From: Phaeosaccion multiseriatum
Taxonomy: Eukaryota; Ochrophyta, other classes
NCBI GenBank assembly: GCA_965112735.1
Contig: OZ218951.1
Span: forward strand, 1,674,001 to 1,738,000
Length of the DNA stretch: 64,000 nucleotides
Direction of reading: 5' to 3'
Shown one piece after another: positions 34,220 through 44,929 of this stretch. The position numbers and the translations under genes were made by a program. The notes beneath the pieces are model-generated. The model did no database searches, was not told the origin of the DNA, and saw nothing but the letters and a program-made list of their open reading frames with translations. Position 1 is the first letter of the stretch; every line of letters starts with the position of its first letter.

Positions 34220-35119
34220 ATGCGGAGTGCGCTGGCCTCGATGATTGGGACAAGCGTCTCCGGCCTCTCTATGGAGAGTCGGAGTGGCAGTGAGGCCCTT
34301 GAGTTGCTGCAGTGGGTGATGACGGCGACGCATTCTGGTGCAGGTGAAAGGGGAGAAGGAGTGAGGGTGCAGTGACCTTGAGGAGCCTTTCTGGGTGGTT
34401 TGCCCCAATCTGGGCTGTCACACCCAATCTGGTCTGTCGACAGCCCAGCAAGACGAGGGCGCTCGGCGAGTACGGCATACGGCGGGGAGGGTCGGACAGG
34501 TGGGGGCGGCCGAGCAAGCACAGCCTGAGCATCCGAAGAACACCTCGACAAGGAGCCGTGCCCGTGGAACGTGTGGACAATGGGTCGGGCTGCGGAGCGA
34601 GGGAATGAGAAAAGGCTCTCGTGGCTCCTGTCTGTGGAAGTAAATACCCCGTTCAGCTGCACCGTTTGGACGGCAGTGGCGCGTCTGGGGTACATCAATG
34701 TTCTTCAAGTGCTTTTGGACCGCCCCAATATCAGAGCCGTGCTGGAAGGGGCACAGCCGGGTAGCTGGTGGCGCACAGGGTCTCCCGCTGCTTCCATTGG
34801 TGGCAAGTTGGAGGTGCTGCGCTGGCTGCACGCAAAGGCGCGTAATCTGTGCAATTGGAGCAGCATCGTCTGTCAGAATGCCGTCACGGACGCCAAGAGC
34901 CTGGAGACTTTGCAGTGGCTGCGGTCCGAGAACGTCATGTGTGAGTGGGACCGGCGCTCATGCCCGGAAGTGCTGCTAGGCATGGGGGAGTGGGATGCAG
35001 GGAGGCATGCGGCCTTTGAGGAGATTTTTTCCCCTGTGACTGCGAGGACTGAAGGCGATACAGGGTTTGAATTGAAGAGGAGTAAGAAGAAGTTCACGCT
35101 GAAAGTATTCTTATCTTAA
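34220..35119 (+). pseudogene. Ankyrin-repeat protein fragment
   Basis: The frame open from 34529 to 35119 encodes CPWNVWTMGRAAERGNEKR, LEVLRWLHAKA, ETLQWLRSENVMCEWD and RHAAFEEI. These are degenerate ankyrin repeats of the CPW/EVLQWLR type that are abundant in stramenopiles and some large viruses. An upstream stretch (34220-34330) reads EALELLQWVM, the start of another such repeat. The two could be joined by an intron (donor candidate near 34350, acceptor before 34540) or be separated by decay. TGA at 34526-34528 closes the second frame upstream. The last part (35042 onward) begins the duplicated unit described below, and its tail recurs as a fragment at 40706. Function unknown; such repeats bind proteins. 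Confidence 0.55.
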
Positions 35120-35218
35120 CGTTGTACAAATGTTTTGTCCATACAGCACGCATCCTTCGAAACCAACCTTGACCATCATATGAGTTCCGCCGTTGTCTGC
35201 TCCTGCTGCTGGCTAACC

Positions 35219-35254
35219 TCTCTATCTGTCTATCTATCTGTCCATCTATCTATG

Positions 35255-35308
<54 letters not shown>

Positions 35309-35309
35309 C

Positions 35310-35343
<34 letters not shown>

Positions 35344-35358
35344 GTCTATCTATCTATA

Positions 35359-35397
<39 letters not shown>

Positions 35398-35428
35398 GTA
35401 TCTATCTATCTATCTATATATCTATCTG
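35219..35428. repeat. (ATCT)n microsatellite, unit 1 only
   Basis: About 210 bp of ATCT/GATA repeat. At the matching place in unit 2 (40890-40915) only two or three repeats are present, so the tract grew or shrank after the duplication. Confidence 0.95.
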
Positions 35429-35872
35429 TCAAGCGGCTCGACAACACCCTGCCTCTGGCCAACACGACCCCCCCCCCCTGGGCCTTGAACGGGTCGGCTG
35501 CTGCCTCTCCTCTCCTCGTCGCGATAGTTTTTGCCTATCCCTCCCCTTCCGAAGCTTTGCCACTGGCCCACGTCCAGCTAAGTATATGATCAGAATCACC
35601 ACCCCTCTCCTCAAAACAGTGAGTCATGTGTGTGTGTGTGTGCGCGCGCGCGTGTGTGTGTACTACAAAACCACACTCGCGCAGCGCTCCCGCCAATTTC
35701 TCCGATTCTACACCCCAATGGACTGACTCGTTCACTTAACAAGGGCACTCCACCCCACAGCACACGGGCAACGTCGCAAACCAAGATACTCCCCCGCCCC
35801 CTGTGACCCTGTTTCCCCCTCCCCTGGGCTCCATCAAGAAGCTGCTACTCACACTATCTACTACTTTCGTGC

Positions 35873-36363
35873 TCATGACTCCTTCTCCACCCGTAGAATC
35901 CTGTCTGCCCAGTCACTGGCAGCATCGGCCGCGTAGACGATAACGTCCTCACGACAGCGCTCGCTCGGCAAGAAGCCCGACTGGTACCCGTAATACCCAA
36001 AGTCATAGTGCGCCGCTCCCTCCACCTCGATGCTCGTGATGCTCGAGGCAGCCACCAACGGCTTCAGGCTCCCCACCAACTGGTCCCTACTCCCGCTGAC
36101 CTGTCGAATGCAGGCAGCAGCGGCAGGAGGAGGCGCAGCAGCAACAGCCGCAGCAGCAGCAGGAGCAGCAGCAAGAGAAGACGCAGCAGCCAGACGTTTG
36201 TTTCGGTAAGCCTTTCTCTCCTCACCCGCAAGGCCACCCCCCCGCACCCTCGTCTTTCCAGCGCCCACATCCTCCCTCCCTTCCAAGCTGTCTTCTTATT
36301 CCCCTCGCTATCCGCCTCTCTCTCCCTCCCTCCCTCCCCCCCTCCCTCCCTCCCTCCCTCCCT

Positions 36364-36402
<39 letters not shown>

Positions 36403-38726
36403 TCTTCTTCTCTCTGCCCCTCTCTCCCCCCCTGGCTGGCTGTCGGCCTCTCTCCCTCCCTCCCTCCCTCCCTCTCTCTCTCCATCTCTTCTTGTCTCTC
36501 TCGCTCGCTTTAGACAGCTCTAAGTTCATCCCGACCTCACCTGAAAGAAGGGTAGATTGGAGTTCTTGGCCTTGAAGTTCACCCCAGGTGCGCTGCTTGC
36601 GAAGAGCATCACTCCCGCAAGGCTCTCCTCCTCCTCAAGGGCAAACGAGGAGGCCACATTCCCGCCCAGTGAATGTCCTCCTACGAACCAAGGCAGCGGC
36701 TGCTGCTCCTGCTGCTCTTGCTGCTCCTGCTGCTCTTGCTGTTTCTGTTTCTGCTTCTGCCCCTCCTGATGCTGCCTCCACGCCTGCCCCTGCACCCATT
36801 TCAAGGCCCCCTCCTTGTCGTTGCGGGCGTCTCTGCCAGGAGCTGACAGCCCCACTGCCAAGAAGCCCCTCTGCGCCAAGGCGCTCAGAAGACTCCCGTA
36901 GGCCTCTGTAGGGACCGCGGCCCCTTGGTAGAACGCGATGCCGGCCTTGGGATCTCCTGCATGCGGATAGGCAAGGGCAAGGAATGGCACAGCACGGCAC
37001 AGCACCAACAACCATCTTTAGCGTTGCCATTCATTCCATCTTTCGCTTTGTCACCCATTCCATCCCATCTGCATGTGCTCTGCTTCTTTCCCTACCCACA
37101 CGCGAGTGAACAATCAATCATGAAATCAATCAAAAATGTTCCCCACACACACGCACACACGCACGCACCTGCTGCAGGCTCGAACACCCAGGTCCCGTCG
37201 TCGTAAGATGTCACCTTCACGCCTTCTCTCCCTCCTCGACTCCCCCCCTCCTCCTGCGCCTCGTTCTCCTGCAGAAACCTCTCACCCTCCCTCATCAGCG
37301 CAGGATAGGACAGAAACGCGACTGCCGTGATCATCTCCGTCACAACTGTTTCATCGGCAGTTACAAGGTCCGCGTGGGTCCTCCCTTCCAACACCACAAG
37401 GCGGGCCTCTCGGGGCAGGGCTGGAGTCATGCTGGCCTCCATCTTTTGGTCCGGGGTGAGGGGTACAGGCATCGCGTTGCCAACGGGGGCAGAGGATAGG
37501 GGATAGTGGAGGGGGCAGAAGGGCGGGGGGGGGTGAGTGGTGGTCGAAGGAGAGAGAGAGGGAGAGGGAGAGGGAGAGAGAGAGAGTGAGAGTGAGAGTA
37601 CGAGAGAGAGAGACAGAGAGCGCAAGAGAGTGAGAGCGAGAGTGCAAGAGAGAGACAGAGAGAGAGAGCACAAGCCAGAGGGGCAGTGAGTGTGCAAGAG
37701 GAGGGACAAGAGTCAGTAACATGCTCACTCTGCAGTAGAGAGGAAGGAAGAATGCCGCTCGCCCTTGGCGGTGGGGTGCTTCAGGCGTGCCTCACCTGCT
37801 CGACAGATACCGTGCCGTCCTCCGTCCCAGCGAGTAAAAAGGTGTACACATTCAAAGCGGCCAGATCCAAATCCGGAGCGGCGACGCCTCCCACCAGGCC
37901 AAGCGACCTGATGCGAGGCTGTGTGGAACACGAGCAGCGAGCGAGGGGATGCCGTGGGAGCAGGAGATGGGTCAGAGAAGAGGGAGCTGGTGAGACAAGA
38001 GAGTGGCCCTAGCTACTGTACAGAGATCCGTTCCCCATGCCCAAGTTTCGCAACGCCCCCCCATTCACGACGCAAGCTCGGCCGAGCAAGCGCCCCACCA
38101 CCCTCACGCAGGCCTACGATTCGGCCTACTCACGTGCATGGCAGCAAGCAGGCGCGAAGCCACCACTGCCCCCCGTCCGTGGCCCACCAGCGCCCACTCC
38201 ATAGGCTGCAACTTCTGCTGGTCTGTCATACGCAGCACCGCCGCTGCGAGTGCCTCCTTGTCCTCCGGACTCATTCTTGTTCCTCCCAAAGAGGCTCCTT
38301 CCCCACCCAGTCCTTCCTCCTCCTCCTCCTCCTGCCCCCCTTCACACTCCTGTGTTACCCTGCACTGAGTTGAGGCTGATCGGAGCGGAACGACTTCAAA
38401 CCGACTCACTCCCTGCCCGTCTCCCACCACGGCTGTAAGGATCTGTATACCTCCGCCTGATTGCCCACCTCTCCGAGGAGAAGCACTCCTCTAGGTGGGC
38501 TGAAGAATGTTCTTGCGCCCGCTGGTGCCACTACTGTTACTCCCGATGATCCCGGTGTATTTTGGTCTGTGTCCGCGGATAACAATCCTGGCCGTGCTAC
38601 TAGTACCAAAGCAGCTGCGGCGGCCACCTTTCCCATAGCTCGCTGAACGTTAAGGAAGACGCGTCCACTGCTCCTCGTGGGAAGAGCAGTAGCGGCAGGA
38701 GCAGGTGCTGCGGAAAGCCTACACAT
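35873..38726 (-). pseudogene. Two-domain alpha/beta hydrolase, copy 1, frameshifted
   Basis: Same exon plan as copy 2: 38134-38726, 37796-37918, 37169-37442, 36541-36956 and 35873-36100. The N-terminal domain has VGHGRGAVVAS where a nucleophile elbow belongs, LLAGTEDG and LEGRTHADL. The second domain has GIAFYQGAAVPTEAY, FVGGHSLGGNVASSF (nucleophile Ser), GSRDQLV (acid) and EGAAHYDFGYYG (His), a full triad of the DLH/Abhydrolase_5 type. Relative to copy 2, four bases are missing near 38437, which shifts the first exon to an early stop (after VYRSLQPWW). Unless an alternative start such as that at about 38430 is used, the N-terminal half is not made. The remaining exons are intact. Confidence 0.7.
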
Positions 38727-38739
38727 CGAGAGGACTGGG

Positions 38740-39060
38740 CCGCCTTAAGCGATCTTCAAGCTGGGGAATATTTTTTCCCCCCCATTAAGTGCCATCTATG
38801 ATTGTCTAAAAGTAAAAAGTCATGTCTCACCCGCCCCGGGGAACTTAGCCCCCGAGGTGATCGTATCCCTCCGATGCGTCAGTTCTCCCCATCGGCATAA
38901 AGTTGATGCCAGCCAGGATCCTATGCAGGGAAGGCGGCGGGGAAGAATAAGAGGGGGTGTTGGTGGTGGAGCGTCGTCCCCTGTGACCGCCGCCGGATAC
39001 TCCTGTAACGAACAAGTACTGAATCCACCAAGAATTAACATAATGTATTCTCCTTCACCA
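38740..39060. other. Divergent spacer between hydrolase copy 1 and membrane-protein gene
   Basis: Holds the start-proximal repeat shared by four places in the window (38697-38745) and a 27-bp word GGAGCGTCGTCCC-TGTGACCGCC at 38968-38994, also at 40649-40675 and 44352-44378. It probably carries promoters of both flanking genes. A TATTCTCCTTCACCATAG sequence just before the ATG at 39068 is shared with unit 2 and could be a 3' splice site. Confidence 0.5.
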
Positions 39061-39067
39061 TAGACAC

Positions 39068-40135
39068 ATGTCTGCGTGCGTGCTGGCGTGCCGCGAAGAG
39101 GCGGCCGCGACCTTCGGCCGTACGAGCCAGAGCGAAGGCGTGTGCGATGAGGCTACTGGGATTTGCTCCGGCTGTGGGGACGGATTCTACGACAAAAACA
39201 TCGTAGGAGAGAGTGCTTGTGTGGCCAAGGCGTACCTGGATGTTCCCGAGGTGGTACTTCTAGTCGCATGGGCACTGCACTTGGTCGATGTGATGTACGT
39301 CCTCGGCAGGCATGTGTGGCGTAGGGGAGGGGTGAAGGCACTGCTGAAGGAGACTAAGACGGGTGTAGCGCAAACCAGACTGATAGGGGCAGTGCTTTGC
39401 TTGCTCTGTACCACGACACTCTTGCTCATCTCTGTCGGAAGGTTCTCCAGTGGGACAGGGCCGCTGGACAACTCACTGGCCTGGTGTTTAGGTGGTATCG
39501 CTACGTGGTGCTGCATAGGAAACCAATGGCTGGTTCTTCGTCTGTGGCTTGCCGCCTTACCGCGGAGGCTTCTGTCTCGCGCGCCTACCGCACTTCGGCT
39601 TCGGAACTTTGTGGAGAGGCGGTTTTGGCTGATCTCCGCTGCTCTGGCCTTCGCAGGGACGTCGGGTTCCGTTGTACTGATTTTTCTCCCAGGCTACTTA
39701 ACTTACTGGATCGAGTGCGTCATTGCGCTGCCCGGCATCGATGCACTTCTTGGGGCCATTGTAGTGGCAACGACCAGCCTGCTGGGCATGTTTAAGACGA
39801 TGCCCGAGCTATCGCCGCACTTGCGCAAGGTCAAGACGCAGTGTCGATTGATGAGGGGTTTCACGCTCGCTGTCTGGGTTGGAAGTCTCGTTGTGCCTCT
39901 CACCCTCGTTGATCCGATGAGTACGTGGATGCTGCAGCGACCCTCTATTGGCATGGTATTGGTCAGGGTAGCCTGCCTGGAATGGGAGCTGACAGTGTTC
40001 TACTTCGTTTTCCGAGGGGCGTTCACTCAAAGACATTCTTCGGGCGACACCCTCCATAGTCATTGGAGCGCTGCAAGTGTTGGAGGGTTTCTTAAGAGTT
40101 GTAAGGTTCTTCCACTGAGTGACGTGCCAGGTTAG
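39068..40135 (+). CDS. 355-residue Cys-rich multi-pass membrane protein, copy 1
   Basis: I do not recognise the family. A single open frame begins with a Cys-rich N-terminus (VCDEATGICSGCGDGFYD, resembling a single EGF- or TNFR-like knot), followed by about seven hydrophobic segments: VPEVVLLVAWALHLVD, IGAVLCLLCTTTLLLIS, LAWCLGGIATWCCIGNQW, FWLISAALAFAGTSGSVVL, LTYWIECVIALPG, FTLAVWVGSLVVPLTLV and MVLVRVACLEW. The layout resembles a small 7TM receptor-like protein with an extracellular Cys module. Because CACCATAG precedes the ATG in both copies, this may be the last exon of a longer gene and the true N-terminus could lie upstream. Copy 2 is at 52750-53817. Confidence 0.65.
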   Translation: MSACVLACREEAAATFGRTSQSEGVCDEATGICSGCGDGFYDKNIVGESACVAKAYLDVPEVVLLVAWALHLVDVMYVLGRHVWRRGGVKALLKETKTGVAQTRLIGAVLCLLCTTTLLLISVGRFSSGTGPLDNSLAWCLGGIATWCCIGNQWLVLRLWLAALPRRLLSRAPTALRLRNFVERRFWLISAALAFAGTSGSVVLIFLPGYLTYWIECVIALPGIDALLGAIVVATTSLLGMFKTMPELSPHLRKVKTQCRLMRGFTLAVWVGSLVVPLTLVDPMSTWMLQRPSIGMVLVRVACLEWELTVFYFVFRGAFTQRHSSGDTLHSHWSAASVGGFLKSCKVLPLSDVPG

Positions 40136-40705
40136 GCGCACGTCAACGTGTGGCCTCTACTTGGGAGGTGCGACCTGTCCTTTAATGAAGAGATGGTCTT
40201 CACTCCGCGTTTGGCCCTGTGTCGGTGTGCTGCTGTGAGACTCGTTACCTTGCTAGCCCGGAGGGAAGAGCGAGGAAGCGCCGATGCCCAAAGGGCACGT
40301 AAGACGAGAGCAGGAGGAATCATCCGCTGAGCCATCACGATGCATGCTCCCCGAGTAGAGTCAGCAGCAGCTGGGTACGACAAGCGCAAGAAGAAGGAGA
40401 AGACAGGCAGGCAGGCTCGGGGCAGGGGAGGGGAGACGGGGAAGAGTAGAAGGGCCCCACCAGTACCGCTTCCCCGTGCTCACGATGGGCAAGACCGCCC
40501 GGCCAGTGGAGCAGGATCGTGCTCTCCTTTTGCACCCCACCGCAGTAGCGGCAGGAGCAGGTGCTGCGGACAGCCTACACATCGAGAGGACTGGCTCGCC
40601 TTCAAGCGATCTTCAAGCTGTGGAAGAGTAATAGGGTGTGTTGGTGCTGGAGCGCCGTCCCTTGTGACCGCCGCCACCGGATAGTCCTGTGACGGGCTGT
40701 AACGA
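40136..40705. other. 3' flank of membrane-protein gene with hydrolase 5' fragment
   Basis: 40140-40350 is conserved with 53820-54030 in unit 2. 40361-40582 read on the minus strand starts like hydrolase exon 1 (MCRLSAAPAPAATA), then diverges, so it is a truncated copy of the hydrolase 5' end. This stretch is the empty site for two small elements present in unit 2. Confidence 0.6.
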
Positions 40706-41915
40706 GGACTGAAGGCGATACAATGTATAGGGCTTGGAATTGAAGAGCGAGTAAGAAGCTCACGCTGAAGTACTATTCGTAACTTAGTACAAACATTTTG
40801 TGAATAATGTTATACTACACACATGCTTCAAAACTAACCTTGACCATCATGTGGGTTCCGCCGTTGTCTGCTCCTGCTGCTGGCTAACCTCTCACTCTCT
40901 CTCTATCTATCTGTCAAGCGGCTCGACAACACCCTGCCTCTGGCCAACACGACGCCCCCCCCCTGGGCCTTGAACGGGTCGGCTGCTGCCTCTCCTCTCC
41001 TCGTCGCGATAGTTTTTGCCTATCCCTCCCCTTCCGAAGCTTTGCCACTGGCCCACGTCCAGCTAAGTATATGATCAGAATCACCACCCCTCTCCTCAAA
41101 ACAGTGAGTCATGTGTGTGTGTGTGTGCGCGCGCGCGTGTGTGTGTACTACAAAACCACACTCGCGCAGCGCTCCCGCCAATTTCTCCGATTCTACACCC
41201 CAATGGACTGACTCGTTCACTAAACAAGGGCACACCACACCACACCACACGGGCAACGTCGCAAACCAAGATACTCCCCCGCCCCCTGTGACCCTGTGTC
41301 CCCCTCCCCTGGGCTCCATCAAGAAGCTGCTTCTCACACTATCTACTACTTTCGTGCTCATGACTCCTTCTCCACCCGTAGAATCCTGTCTGCCCAGTCA
41401 CTGGCAGCATCGGCCGCGTAGACGATAACGTCCTCACGACACCGCTCGCTCGGCAAGAAGCCCGACTGGTACCCGTAATACCCAAAGTCATAGTGCGCCG
41501 CTCCCTCCACCTCGATGCTCGTGATGCTCGAGGCGGCTACCCACGGCTTGAGCAAGGTATCGAGGTATCGAGATCGAGCAGAAGAGGAACCACTCCCTAC
41601 CAACTGGTCCCTGCTCCCGTAGATCTGTCGAATGCAGGCAGCAGCAACAGGAGGAGGACGAGCAGCAGCAGCAACAGCAGCAGCAACAGCAGCAGCAAGA
41701 GAAGACGCAGCAGTCAGTCGTTTGTTTCGGTAAGCCTTTCTCTCCTCACCCGCAAGGCCACCCCCCCGCACCCTCGTCTTTGTAGCGCCCACCTCCTCCC
41801 TCCCTTCCAAGCTGCCTTCTCCTTCCCCTCGCCGTCTGCCTCTCTCTCACTCCCTCCCTCTCTCCCCCCTCCATCCCTCTCTCTCCATCTCTTCTTCTCT
41901 CTCTCTCTGTGTGTG

Positions 41916-41947
<32 letters not shown>

Positions 41948-44385
41948 CACCCCCCCTCTCTCTCGCCCGCTCGCTGTGGACAGCTCTAAGTTCATCTCGA
42001 CCTCACCTCGAAGAAGGGTAGAGTGGAGTTCTTGGCCTTGAAGTCTGACCCAGGTGCACCGCCTGCGAAGAGCATCACTCCCGCAAGGCTCTCCTCCTCC
42101 TCAAGGGCAAACGAGGAGGCCACATTCCCGCCCAGTGAATGTCCTCCTACGAACCAAGGCAGCGGCTGCTGCTCCTGCTGCTCTTGCTGCTCCTGCTGCT
42201 CTTGCTGTTTCTGTTTCTGCTTCTGCCCCTCCTGATGCTGCCTCCACGCCTGCCCCTGCACCCATTTCAAGGCCCCCTCCTTGTCGTTGCGGGCGTCTCT
42301 GCCAGGAGCTGACAGCCCCACTGCCAAGAAGCCCCTCTGCGCCAAGGCGCTCAGAAGACTCCCGTAGGCCTCTGTAGGGACCGCGGCCCCTTGGTAGAAC
42401 GCGATGCCGGCCTTGGGATCTCCTGCATGCGGATAGGCAAGGGCAAGGAATGGCACAGCACGGCACAGCACCAACAACCATCTTTAGCGTTGCCATTCAT
42501 TCCATCTTTGGCTTTGTCACCCATTCCATCCCATCTGCATGTGCTCTGCTTCTTTCCCTACCCACACGCGAGTGAACAATCAATCATGAAATCAATCAAA
42601 CATGTTCCCCACACACACGCACACACGCACGCACCTGCTGCAGGCTCGAACACCCAGGTCCCGTCGTCGTAAGATGTCACCTTCACGCCTTCTCTCCCTC
42701 CTCGACCCCCCCCCTCCTCCTGCGCCTCGTTCTCCTGCAGAAACCTCTCACCCTCCCTCATCAGCGCAGGATAGGACAGAAACGCGACTGCCGTGATCAT
42801 CTCCGTCACAACTGTTTCATCGGCAGTTACAAGGTCCGCGTGGGTCCTCCCTTCCAACACCACAAGGCGGGCCTCTCGGGGCAGGGCTGGAGTCATGCTG
42901 GCCTCCATCTTTTGGTCCGGGGTGAGGGGTACAGGCATCGCGTTGCCAACGGGGGCAGAGGATAGGGGATAGTGGAGGGGGCAGAAGGGCGGGGGGGATG
43001 AGTGGTGGTCGAAGGAGAAAGAGAGGGAGAGAGAGAGGGAGAGGGAGAGGGAGAGGGAGAGGGAGAGGGAGAGGGAGAGGGAGAGAATGAGCGTGAGAGT
43101 ACGAGAGAGAGACAGAGAGAACGCAAGAGAGTGAGAGCGAGAGTGCAAGAGAGAGACAGAGAGAGAGAGCACAAGCCAGAGGGGCAGTGAGTGTGCAAGA
43201 GGAGGGACAAGAGTCAGTAACATGCTCACTCTGCAGTAGAGAGGAAGGAAGAATGCCGCTCGCCCTTGGCGGCGGGGTGCTTCAGGCGTGCCTCACCTCC
43301 TCGACAGATACCGTGCCATCCTCCGTCCCAGCGAGTAAAAAGGTGTACACATTCAAAGCGGACAGATCCAAATCCGGAGCGGCGACGCCTCCCACCAGGC
43401 CAAGCGACCTGATGCGAGGCTGTGTGGAACACGAGCAGCGAGCGAGGGGATGCCGTGGGAGCAGGAGATGGGTCAGAGAAGAGGGAGCTGGTGAGACGGG
43501 AGAGTGGCCCTAGCTACTGTACAGAGATCCGTTCCCCATGCCCAAGTTTCGCAACCCCCCCCTTATTCACTACGCAAGCGCCCACCACCCTCACGCAGGC
43601 CTACTCACGTGCATGGCAGCAAGCAGGCGCGATGCCACCATTGCCCCCCGTCCGTGGCCCACCAGCGCCCACTCCATAGGCTGCAACTTCTGCTGGTCTG
43701 TCATACGCAGCACAGCTGCTGCGAGTGCCTCCTTGTCCTCCGGACTCATTCTTGTTCCTCCCAAAGAGGCTCCTTCCCCACCCAGTCCTTCCTCCTCCCC
43801 CTCCTCCTCCCCCCCTTCACACTCCCATGTTACCCTGCACTGAGTTGAGGCTGATCGGAGCGGAACCACTTCAAACCGACTCACTGCCTGCCCGTCTCCC
43901 ACCACGGCTGTAGCCAAGGATCTGTATACCTCCGCCTGATTGCCCACCTCTCCGAGGAGAAGCACTCCTCTAGGTGGGCTGAAGAATGTTCTTGCGCCCG
44001 CTGGTGCCACTACTGTTACTCCCGATGATCCCGGTGTATTTAGGGCTGTGTCCGCGGATAATCCTGGCCATGCTAGTACCAAAGCAGCGGCGGCGAGAGC
44101 TCGAACATTAAGCAAGCCGCGTCCACTTATCCTCGTGGGAAGAGCAGTAGGGACAGGAGCAGGTGCTGCGGACAGCCTACACATCGAGAGGACTGGCCCG
44201 CCTTCAAGCGAGCTAGGGAAGATATTTTATATAACAAGGGTGTAAAAAAGTAACGTCTCACCGCCCGACCATCACTGCCTCGGGGCTCGGGGAAGAGATC
44301 TATATTAAAAGAATAAGAGACAGGAGGGAGGAAAAAAGGAGGGGTGGTGGTGGAGCGTCGTCCCTTGTGACCGCCGCCGATAGTC
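40706..44385. repeat. Tandem segmental duplication, unit 2 (left part)
   Basis: Direct copy of 35042-39000, starting with the tail of the ankyrin gene (GAGGACTGAAGGCGATAC), now decayed and without an upstream coding part, and extending through hydrolase copy 2 to the shared GTGACCGCCGCC word. Confidence 0.88.
41358..44184 (-). CDS. Two-domain alpha/beta hydrolase, copy 2 (intact)
   Basis: Exons in transcript order: 43609-44184, 43297-43419, 42635-42908, 42007-42422 and 41358-41624; all joins keep phase, giving about 551 residues. The leader has a hydrophobic stretch (ALAAAALVLAWPGLSAD), possibly a signal or targeting peptide. Domain 1 has the fold landmarks RGVLLLGEVGNQAEVYRSL, LVGHGRGAMVAS, FLLAGTEDG and EGRTHADL, but the elbow is G-H-G-R-G, with Gly in place of Ser. 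Domain 2 has GIAFYQGAAVPTEAY, GGHSLGGNVAS, GSRDQLV and AAHYDFGYYG, a complete Ser-Asp-His triad. A Gln/Lys-rich loop (QKQKQQEQQEQQ) sits before the elbow. Substrate unknown; dienelactone-hydrolase-like or chlorophyllase/PAF-acetylhydrolase-like esterases are the nearest groups by motif. The acceptor of exon 3 (CCAAAAG before ATGGAGG) is weak. Confidence 0.78.
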
Positions 44386-44444
44386 CCCTGACAGTTTCAG
44401 TTCACATTGCCATTCCTCCTAACAGTTTCAGTCACATTGCTTTC

Positions 44445-44929
44445 TAAATACTTGTGACGACTCTTGCAACGCTGAACTTGCGGTGCCTCCTCTTCAAACC
44501 ACAAAACACGGCTGATCTGAAAAGAAACGCCTCGTAGAAAGTCCCGGATCCCGTTCTCGAAGAGCGGCGTCCCCCGGAAACTTTTGCTGTCGCTGCCGTC
44601 TCCTTTGCGCGGTGGACTGCTGGGCTGCTCCGCCCCTTCGCTGTCCTTCTCACCGCGCTGAGCTCTTCGGCACTTGCTACAACTCTTGCGACGCCGTACT
44701 CGCGTCGCCTCCTCTTTTACAGTAGTGAATGCTAGATTCTTGCTATACCCCGGTGGGGTGGGCGTCCTACGTGTCGAGCGGGCCGCTAGGCCCCTTGCGT
44801 CAGTCGGCGCGGCGTACCCTTGCCTTCAACCATTTCTTGACTGTAACACTGTAACTGCCAGTCCTCCCCGTTTCCCGAAAATACGTTTTCGATACTATCG
44901 ACTCGTAAACTCGCTCTGCTCAAAAACTA
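44445..44929. repeat. 485-bp direct repeat, left copy
   Basis: Identical, as far as I can read, to 48547-49031. It begins TAAATACTTGTGACG and ends CTCAAAAACTA. The ends do not show the TG/CA of a typical LTR. Two identical copies 3.6 kb apart imply a recent LTR-like or duplication event. No convincing gene inside. Confidence 0.93.

Larger units (their letters stand above)
35042..40705. repeat. Tandem segmental duplication, unit 1
   Basis: Unit 1 runs from the ankyrin tail (GAGGACTGAAGGCGATAC) through hydrolase copy 1 and the 355-residue membrane protein gene to the same GAGGACTGAAGG sequence at 40705. Unit 2 resumes there and is continuous to about 44385, then again from about 52727 to 54613. 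Identity by eye is high (mid-nineties percent), including introns. The intervening 44.39-52.73 kb has no counterpart in unit 1. Confidence 0.88.

Noticed and set aside
34129-34831. Minus-strand frames over the ankyrin fragment
   Set aside because: The plus strand carries clear ankyrin-type words; the minus frames have no recognisable pattern.
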